Assembly: GCA_051745935.1 (NCBI GenBank)
Contig: JBNJEM010000523.1
Span: forward strand, 1-5,772
DNA length: 5,772 nt
Source of the DNA: JBNJEM01 sp051745935
GTDB lineage: Bacteria; Planctomycetota; Planctomycetia; Pirellulales; Pirellulaceae
Reading direction: 5' to 3'
Positions 1 to 4,004 of the stretch are shown here, one piece after another. How positions within the stretch are numbered: position 1 is the stretch's first letter; every line of letters begins with the position of its first letter. A model generated the notes under the pieces. It searched no databases, had not been told where the DNA came from, and was given only the letters and a program-made list of their open reading frames with translations. The translations under genes and the position numbers were made by a program.

Positions 1-37
1 TGCCGCTACATGACCTGGACACGCAAGGCCCGCATGG

Positions 38-153
38 ATGCCACGGGCTTGTCCCGTGGTGGTTCACGCTCGCCGCTACAAACCGGCCAGACACACCACT
101 GCTGCCCGTCGGCAGCGTGGAAGGTAACGGACCACGGGACAAGCCCGTGGCAT
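38..153. repeat. REPIN-like element: two inverted REP-type palindromes
   Basis: Two 23-bp arms (38-60 and 131-153) are perfect reverse complements of each other. Each arm is itself a small hairpin: CCACGGG and CCCGTGG around a 5-nt loop. The spacer also shows partial inverted similarity (ACGCT with CGCCG on the left, the complementary elements at 108-120 on the right). A short palindrome repeated in inverted orientation about 110 bp across is the layout of a REPIN, the non-autonomous unit moved by REP-associated tyrosine transposases (RAYT). No RAYT gene is in the window, so that link is inference. Open frames across it on both strands have no independent support as genes. I recall similar CCACGGG..CCCGTGG units as common between planctomycete genes, but could not check. 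Confidence 0.8.
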
Positions 154-269
154 TTGCACCTGGAACAGCGCTCCTTCAACGCGCGCAACGGAACTGCGAA
201 GGTCCGCGGATATCAGTTTTTTTCAGGTAAACAGTTACGATTCCCGAACCACGTGTGATCATCATCGAG

Positions 270-361
270 CGGTTGGATCGGGAGGATGAGCGCATGCGGA
301 CGACGCGAACTGCGGGCAGGTAGAATTGCCCCCGCGGAGCGCTCATCCTCCGGATCCAGCG
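270..361. repeat. Long palindrome A (hairpin-forming repeat)
   Basis: A 13-bp perfect stem (281-293, GGAGGATGAGCGC, pairing with 339-351) extends imperfectly outwards to about 270 and 361, around a 45-nt loop. The loop contains GCGGGCAGG at 312-320, which partly pairs with TGCCCCCGC at 327-335. The same stem core and the same loop word recur in the hairpin at 411-495, so the two are members of one repeat family. There is no T-run after the stem, so it does not look like an intrinsic terminator. Confidence 0.75.
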
Positions 362-410
362 AGCTTGTTGTTGTTAGTGGTGTTGTTCGTCGTTGTTTTG
401 TCTTTGTCTT
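362..410. repeat. GTT-rich low-complexity tract
   Basis: The stretch between the two hairpins is almost entirely G and T on the + strand, built from irregular GTT/TTG units with occasional C and A. It has no start codon with a ribosome binding site and no clear period. It may be a degenerate microsatellite. No function is evident. Confidence 0.5.
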
Positions 411-495
411 GTTCGCCTCGGGAAGATGAGCGTCTAGAAACAAAACGCGGGCAGGCGACGGCGTTTCGTATGACGCTCATCTTCCCGAGGCGAAC
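411..495. repeat. Long palindrome B, related to palindrome A
   Basis: A perfect 24-bp inverted repeat (411-434 with 472-495) surrounds a 37-nt loop. The loop has a further small stem, AAACGC (443-448) with GCGTTT (461-466), and holds GCGGGCAGG at 447-455, the word also found in the loop of palindrome A. The shared stem core is GGARGATGAGCG. Where A and B differ in the core (two positions), both arms changed so that pairing is kept. The non-palindromic loop word gives the family an orientation. Short open frames on both strands here read through the palindrome and are not credible genes. Confidence 0.85.
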
Positions 496-584
496 ACGTG
501 TATCCATTGGCGTGGTGTGTTTGGTCTCTATAAAGTTAATCACCATTTAGCCCCCGAACCCCTCACGGAATTTAAAAAAAATTG

Positions 585-605
585 GTAACACTTTAGCCGT
601 CTGAA
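585..605 (-). repeat. 21-bp dispersed repeat, copy 1 (left flank of operon)
   Basis: This sequence begins GTAACACTTTAGCC and ends GTCTGAA. It is the exact reverse complement of 3891-3911, on the far side of the sigma-kinase operon. An A-run (573-580) lies just outside it. A diverged copy in the opposite orientation lies at 776-797, so the 213 bp from 585 to 797 has the form of a small element with inverted ends. No target-site duplication is visible. Confidence 0.7.
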
Positions 606-683
606 TTAGAATCCCAGCTTCGTGATCACAAAGCCCGTATGACGTACCCCGTTTAACCGCAAGGCCAGAGTCCGCTCACCCGC

Positions 684-753
684 GGGTTGGACCAGCAAGG
701 ATCATGACGGCGGACGGCGGCCTGCGCGCTCGACAGGGGCCGTTGTCCAACCC
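684..753. repeat. Nested stem-loop inside the left repeat-bounded segment
   Basis: GGGTTGGAC (684-692) pairs perfectly with GTCCAACCC (745-753). Inside it CGGCC (718-722) pairs with GGCCG (738-742), extended by TG/CA past a 2-nt bulge. No U-tract follows, so it is not a standard terminator. It may be part of the structure of the 585-797 segment. The 9-bp outer stem could arise by chance in a GC-rich intergenic region, hence the low confidence. Confidence 0.35.
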
Positions 754-775
754 TCATTGCCTGGAAGAGCCTTAC

Positions 776-797
776 TTCAGTTCGCCAAAAAAGTTAC
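776..797 (+). repeat. Diverged copy of the 21-bp repeat, copy 2
   Basis: It begins TTCAG, ends GTTAC and is followed by GAAAA, exactly as in the copy at 3891-3911. By eye about 16 of 22 positions match, allowing one inserted base. It is inverted relative to copy 1 at 585-605. It lies just upstream of the candidate promoter of the sigma factor gene, so it could also be a regulatory site. Confidence 0.45.
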
Positions 798-805
798 GAA
801 AATTC

Positions 806-834
806 TTGCGGCGGTGAGACGCCATTGCTAGAAT
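806..834 (+). promoter_or_regulatory. Candidate sigma-70-type promoter for the sigma-kinase operon
   Basis: TTGCGG (806-811) and TAGAAT (829-834) are separated by 17 bp, the ideal spacing for a housekeeping promoter. The -10 matches 5 of 6 consensus bases, the -35 only 3 of 6. It lies about 100 bp upstream of the sigma factor start. A GGCG/CGCC mini-hairpin sits in the spacer. Planctomycete promoters are poorly known and no clear ECF-type (GGAAC-N16/17-CGTC) promoter was found, so this is tentative. Confidence 0.3.
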
Positions 835-931
835 ATCCGCCAGTCTGCCGAGGCTGCTTTGTTGCGAGGATCGACTCGCGTGAGCGTCTTTTGTTGTTGA
901 GCATAGATCGCTTCTGGAAGGAATCCGTCGT

Positions 932-1525
932 ATGTGCATGTCCGGGTCGGTTAGCGAGTGGATTGAAGCGGTCAAGACGGGCGATTCTTCGGCCACCACG
1001 CATCTTTGGAACTGGTATTATCCGAATCTATTGCGTTTTGCCCGTCACCGACTGCATGACGAGGCCCGTCGCGTCACCGATGAAGAAGACTTGGTGGCGG
1101 CGACCTTCGAATCGTTTTTCGCCCGTGCCGTGTCGGGGCAGTTTCCCAAATTGTCGGACCGCGACGCGCTGTGGGCGTTGCTGGTGACGATTACCGACCG
1201 CAAAGTGGTCAACGCCACGCGGCGTTACATGACCAGAAAACGAGGTGGAGGGCGGGTGCGGGGCGAGTTGAATCATGACGAACAGGGCGGCGAATCGGAG
1301 AAAGTGCGGGCGACCACCGGCAGTACGTATTTGCCGCCGGACGTGGCGGCCCGTCTATCGGAGATGATGGGGACCCTGGACGAGGACATGCGGAGAATCA
1401 TCGGTCTCAAAATCGACGGGTACACCAACGAGGAAATCGGGCAACGGCTCAATCGTTCATTGGCGACCATTGAACGCCGGCTCTGTTTATTGCGGGATCA
1501 GTGGGTAGAGGAGCTGTTTGGATGA
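932..1525 (+). CDS. ECF-type RNA polymerase sigma factor (planctomycete kinase-linked type)
   Basis: This 197-residue protein should direct RNA polymerase to a specific promoter set. Region 2 spans about residues 20-100. It includes the acidic DEED motif (50-53), followed by LVAATFESFF in the place of the usual 'DLVQETF' core-binding helix, and WALLVTITDRK (81-91), typical of the planctomycete Sigma70_ECF family. A basic, glycine-rich linker (101-112, RKRGGGRVR) leads to region 4 (about 140-193), whose helix-turn-helix is YTNEEIGQRLNRSLATIERR (164-183). There is no C-terminal extension. The ATG at 932 is preferred because GGAAGGA (916-922) lies 9 nt upstream; the in-frame ATG at 938 would be 15 nt away. 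The stop codon overlaps the start of the kinase gene, and no anti-sigma gene is present. Planctomycete ECF groups encoded next to Ser/Thr kinases are known; the exact group needs a profile search. Confidence 0.95.
   Translation: MCMSGSVSEWIEAVKTGDSSATTHLWNWYYPNLLRFARHRLHDEARRVTDEEDLVAATFESFFARAVSGQFPKLSDRDALWALLVTITDRKVVNATRRYMTRKRGGGRVRGELNHDEQGGESEKVRATTGSTYLPPDVAARLSEMMGTLDEDMRRIIGLKIDGYTNEEIGQRLNRSLATIERRLCLLRDQWVEELFG
1507..1524 (+). promoter_or_regulatory. Ribosome binding site and ATGA overlap coupling sigma factor and kinase
   Basis: AGAGGAG (1507-1513) sits 8 nt before the ATG at 1522. That ATG shares ATGA with the TGA stop of the sigma gene (1523-1525). This favours 1522 over the in-frame GTG at 1501 and implies translational coupling, giving linked amounts of the two proteins. 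Confidence 0.85.
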
Positions 1526-3420
1526 GCGTGGCGTGGCGTGAAGACTCGTTGCCGGTCGACGACAAAAAGAAGATTGATTCGATCTGTTTGCGTTTTGAAG
1601 GCGACTGGTTGGCGGGTCGGCGTCCGGTGATGGAGCCGTATCTAAACCAGCTTCATCCGGTTGCTCAACCGGCATTATTTCGAGAGTTGCTGTTGCTGGA
1701 GCTCGATTATCGCCGCGCTTTGCGGGAGGAGCTTCGCGCGGACGACTATTTGCAGCGGTTTCCCGGGATGGAGAACGTGATCCGGACGGTGTTTCAGTCG
1801 GTGTTGTCACGCCCCGCTCCGGCCCCTTTCGTGCCCGGGGCCATGATTGGCCGATACGAAGTCCGCCGCATGTTGGGGACGGGGGCGTTCGCGGTGGTTT
1901 ATTTGGCCTGGGACGCTCAACTGGACCGCGAGGTCGCGATCAAGGTGCCTCATCGCTTTCTGCTCTCCAGTTCGGCCGCTCGCCAACGTTTCCTGGAGGA
2001 GGCTCGTACCGTCGCCGGCGTGCGGCATCCGGGCATCGTGACCTTGTTCGACGTCGCCACGTTGCCGGACGATGGGACCATCTATCTGGTGATGCAGTAC
2101 GTCGCGGGCGATTCATTACGAAAACGACTCCGTTCCGGCCCGCTGCCGCCGCGACAGGCAAGCCAGATCGCTGCTGGAGTCGCCGATGCCATGACGGCCG
2201 CTCATCGCGTCGGAGTATTCCATCGAGACCTGAAGCCGACAAACATCCTGCTGGATGAAAATGAGCAACCGCACGTGTGTGACTTTGGATTGGCGATACA
2301 TGTCGACAGGCAACGTGAACGTAGAGGAGAACAGGCCGGGACGCTCGCGTATATGGCGCCGGAACAAATTCGCGGCGAGTCGCATCAGTTGGACGGCCGG
2401 GCGGACATCTGGGCTCTCGGGGTCATCCACTACGAGATGCTGACCGGGAAAGTGCCGTTTGAGGGGCGGAATCGGGACGAATTACGCAACGAAATCCTGC
2501 ACCGGGATCCGCGTCCGCCGCGGCAGGTGGATTCGAGGATCCCCCGCCAACAAGAACGGATTTGTCTTGAATGCCTTGGGAAACAGCCGAGCCAGCGTCC
2601 CACCACCGCTGGTGATGTCTCGGCGGCCCTGCGGACACTTCACCGGGAAAAGCAACGCAGTGGATTAGTGTCACTGCTGGTGTTGTTGCTTGTCGCCTCG
2701 GTATTCTGGATCGCCCTGGCCGCCGCTGCCCTCTGGTTGCCCTCCCGCTTCGGTAATCCTTCGACGACAGTGCCACTCAAGGCGCAAATGGATCTGCTGG
2801 TGTGGGATCCGGAACACCCGGGCCGTCAAGGCGTGAGCGCCACGTCGCCTCAAGCCTTGCCGCTCCGCGGCGGTGACCAGGTCCGCCTTTGCTTGCAGCT
2901 TAACCAACCCGCCCATGTTTACCTGCTGTGGCTCAATGCCGATGGATCCATCTTGCCCGTCTATCCCTGGCGCCACGGCAAGTGGCGTCAACGCCCCCAA
3001 CAGGAGTCCCCACGACTCTACCTGACCTTGCCGGACAAGCTGGATCACGGATGGGCAATGCAGGTCGACGAAGATGGCTTGGAATCACTCCTGCTGCTGG
3101 TCCGGCGCTCACCGTTGCCCCGGGATGTCAACCTTCAGGAACTGCTCGCCCCGGTGTCGCAACCGTTGCCGGCCAAGACATCGGTCGCGACCTGGTTTCA
3201 GGACGGCATGCCGCTTCCGGTCAGCCAACAGCCCGACACGACAACCCTGCGCCCACCCGATTTGGGCAACCTCGCTGGCATCCAAGACCCCCTGTTGAAA
3301 ATGCACCGCCGGTTGGCGGAAGTCCTGCGTCCCCATTTCAAATTGATTCGCGCCGTGAGTTTCCCCGTGAAAAAGGGACACGAAAACACCAAAGCTTCCA
3401 TGCCCGACCTGGAGCAATGA
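1522..3420 (+). CDS. Transmembrane Ser/Thr protein kinase with DUF4384-like C-terminal domain
   Basis: This 632-residue protein is a Hanks-type kinase predicted to transfer phosphate from ATP to Ser/Thr of target proteins. Residues 1-105 form a helical N-terminal region (ICLRFEGDW ... YLQRFPGM) typical of planctomycete ECF-linked kinases. The kinase domain (about 111-375) has the glycine loop GTGAFAVV (119-126), VAIK with K141, the helix-C Glu E160, HRDLKPTN (234-241), DFG (254-256) and APE (279-281), so it should be active. The third loop glycine is replaced by Ala124. One hydrophobic span (about 381-406) puts the kinase in the cytoplasm and the rest outside. Residues about 424-540, with GGDQVRLCLQLNQPAHVYLL and 'NADGSILPVYP', resemble DUF4384, a domain often found on kinases and caspase-like proteins. 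The last 90 residues are unassigned. There are no PASTA or WD repeats. Its likely partner is the overlapping sigma factor; that link is inference. Confidence 0.95.
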   Translation: MSVAWREDSLPVDDKKKIDSICLRFEGDWLAGRRPVMEPYLNQLHPVAQPALFRELLLLELDYRRALREELRADDYLQRFPGMENVIRTVFQSVLSRPAPAPFVPGAMIGRYEVRRMLGTGAFAVVYLAWDAQLDREVAIKVPHRFLLSSSAARQRFLEEARTVAGVRHPGIVTLFDVATLPDDGTIYLVMQYVAGDSLRKRLRSGPLPPRQASQIAAGVADAMTAAHRVGVFHRDLKPTNILLDENEQPHVCDFGLAIHVDRQRERRGEQAGTLAYMAPEQIRGESHQLDGRADIWALGVIHYEMLTGKVPFEGRNRDELRNEILHRDPRPPRQVDSRIPRQQERICLECLGKQPSQRPTTAGDVSAALRTLHREKQRSGLVSLLVLLLVASVFWIALAAAALWLPSRFGNPSTTVPLKAQMDLLVWDPEHPGRQGVSATSPQALPLRGGDQVRLCLQLNQPAHVYLLWLNADGSILPVYPWRHGKWRQRPQQESPRLYLTLPDKLDHGWAMQVDEDGLESLLLLVRRSPLPRDVNLQELLAPVSQPLPAKTSVATWFQDGMPLPVSQQPDTTTLRPPDLGNLAGIQDPLLKMHRRLAEVLRPHFKLIRAVSFPVKKGHENTKASMPDLEQ

Positions 3421-3427
3421 AACAATC

Positions 3428-3448
3428 GTATCTCTTTAGCCATCTGAA
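3428..3448 (-). repeat. Diverged copy of the 21-bp repeat, copy 3
   Basis: It matches copy 1 at 18 of 21 positions, including CTTTAGCC and TCTGAA, and starts 8 nt after the kinase stop codon. It has the same orientation as copy 1, so it is inverted relative to 3595-3615 and 3891-3911. With the latter it would bound a 484-bp segment. Confidence 0.65.
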
Positions 3449-3594
3449 GCAGAACATATGCAGTACAAGAATCGCCCGGGGCCCCCTTATGATAAGCCTG
3501 TCTCATGGGTGAACAAGACTTTTCAGCTACTACCATGTCCAACAACCTCCGTCTCCTGCCTGGGAAAACAAGGGGCCATTTCCGAGAACGTTAC

Positions 3595-3615
3595 CTCGGA
3601 TGGCCGAAGTGTTAC
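3595..3615 (+). repeat. Diverged copy of the 21-bp repeat, copy 4
   Basis: It matches 3891-3911 at 16 of 21 positions, with an unbroken match over AAGTGTTAC at the 3' end, and is followed by an A/T-rich stretch as in the other copies. It directly precedes the 3620-3790 palindrome. Confidence 0.5.
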
Positions 3616-3619
3616 AATA

Positions 3620-3790
3620 ATTTTCCTGTCGTCAAATTTTCCTGTCCTTCCTTACCGTGCAAAGTGTAAGCTGATGGAGCGTGATATGGGCTCAGTGGAG
3701 CTGGCGGAGTGGACTGGCGGCAATCCGTTTCTGGAAATCCTGGACGTTTTCGGCGGTGTGTTCGACAGGAAGATTTTGCGACAGGAAAAT
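3620..3790. repeat. Inverted repeat built from four copies of an 11-mer
   Basis: The left arm (3620-3646) and right arm (3764-3790) are inverted copies matching at 24 of 27 positions. The left arm holds two head-to-tail copies of ATTTTCCTGTC with a 16-bp period (3620-3630, 3636-3646). The right arm holds two copies on the other strand (3764-3774 and 3780-3790), one with a single change. The spacer is about 117 bp. Direct pairs inverted about a spacer resemble protein-binding arrays at transposon ends or replication sites. No protein partner is encoded here, so the role is unknown. Confidence 0.7.
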
Positions 3791-3802
3791 GGTGTTGTAC
3801 AG

Positions 3803-3874
3803 CCCGTAACAAAACCGAGTTCTCGCTTCCAAACCCCCTTGGATTACGGGACATCCGCATGGTTTTGTTATGGG
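3803..3874. repeat. 14-bp stem-loop with one G:T wobble
   Basis: CCCGTAACAAAACC (3803-3816) pairs with GGTTTTGTTATGGG (3861-3874). The single mismatch would be a G:U pair in RNA. The loop is 44 nt. There is no T-run after the stem, so it is unlikely to be an intrinsic terminator. It lies between the 11-mer palindrome and copy 5 of the 21-bp repeat and may belong to the same element. Confidence 0.55.
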
Positions 3875-3890
3875 TTAAGAAAAGATCGAC

Positions 3891-3911
3891 TTCAGACGGC
3901 TAAAGTGTTAC
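3891..3911 (+). repeat. 21-bp dispersed repeat, copy 5 (right flank of operon)
   Basis: This is the perfect inverted partner of 585-605, with core TTCAGACGGCTAAAGTG followed by TTAC. With copy 1 it encloses the sigma-kinase operon and its flanking DNA, about 3.3 kb. It ends 93 bp before the TPR gene, leaving that gene outside. Confidence 0.7.
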
Positions 3912-3992
3912 GAAAAACCTAGTAGTCTCGGTTTGCTCGAATTCCAGGGATTTCCGCGGCCCCCCCCTGCCCTCTCGTGATCGCCTCGCTTA

Positions 3993-3998
3993 AAGGAG
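3993..3998 (+). promoter_or_regulatory. Ribosome binding site of the TPR gene
   Basis: AAGGAG lies 6 nt before the ATG at 4005. It decides the start, because the later in-frame ATGs at 4152 and 4188 have no comparable site. Confidence 0.8.
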
Positions 3999-4004
3999 TG
4001 GCAA

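Larger units (their letters stand above)
3421..4004. other. Non-coding, repeat-dense gap between the kinase and TPR genes
   Basis: No convincing gene was found in these 584 bp. An open frame at 3458-3922 has no ribosome binding site, runs through several inverted repeats and has no recognisable domain. The gap contains three copies of the 21-bp repeat (3428-3448, 3595-3615, 3891-3911), the four-copy 11-mer palindrome (3620-3790) and a stem-loop (3803-3874). From 3912 to 4004 there is a run of eight C (3960-3967) and then the ribosome binding site of the TPR gene. No hairpin followed by a T-run was seen, so I cannot place a terminator for the operon, and no clear -10/-35 for the TPR gene. Confidence 0.7.

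Noticed and set aside
38..153. CRISPR array
   Set aside because: There are only two repeat units and they are inverted, not direct, with no regular spacers or cas genes.
10..258. Open frame on the + strand, with an overlapping one on the - strand (6-188)
   Set aside because: Both read through the REPIN-like palindromes, have no ribosome binding site and no domain; the similar peptides on both strands are a by-product of the inverted repeat.
411..495. Integron attC site
   Set aside because: The palindrome is too perfect and its ends do not fit the RYYYAAC/GTTRRRY core sites; no integrase or cassette array is present.
326..550. Short open frames on both strands over the hairpins
   Set aside because: They are composed of the palindrome arms and the GTT-rich tract, which gives low-complexity Leu/Val or Asn/Thr peptides.
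585..605. ECF-type promoter (GTAAC as -35, CGTC as -10)
   Set aside because: The two boxes are only 8 bp apart instead of about 16-17, and the sequence is a repeat present in several copies, including downstream of the operon.
2928..3512. 194-residue open frame in another frame of the kinase gene
   Set aside because: It lies mainly inside the strongly supported kinase C-terminal coding region, with Pro/Arg-rich composition typical of a frame shadow in GC-rich DNA.
3803..3874. Intrinsic terminator of the sigma-kinase operon
   Set aside because: The stem is stable but the loop is 44 nt and no T-run follows it.
3458..3922. 154-residue open frame between the kinase and TPR genes
   Set aside because: No ribosome binding site, no recognisable domain, and it spans several inverted repeats, including the 21-bp repeat at its 3' end. 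I treat it as non-coding.
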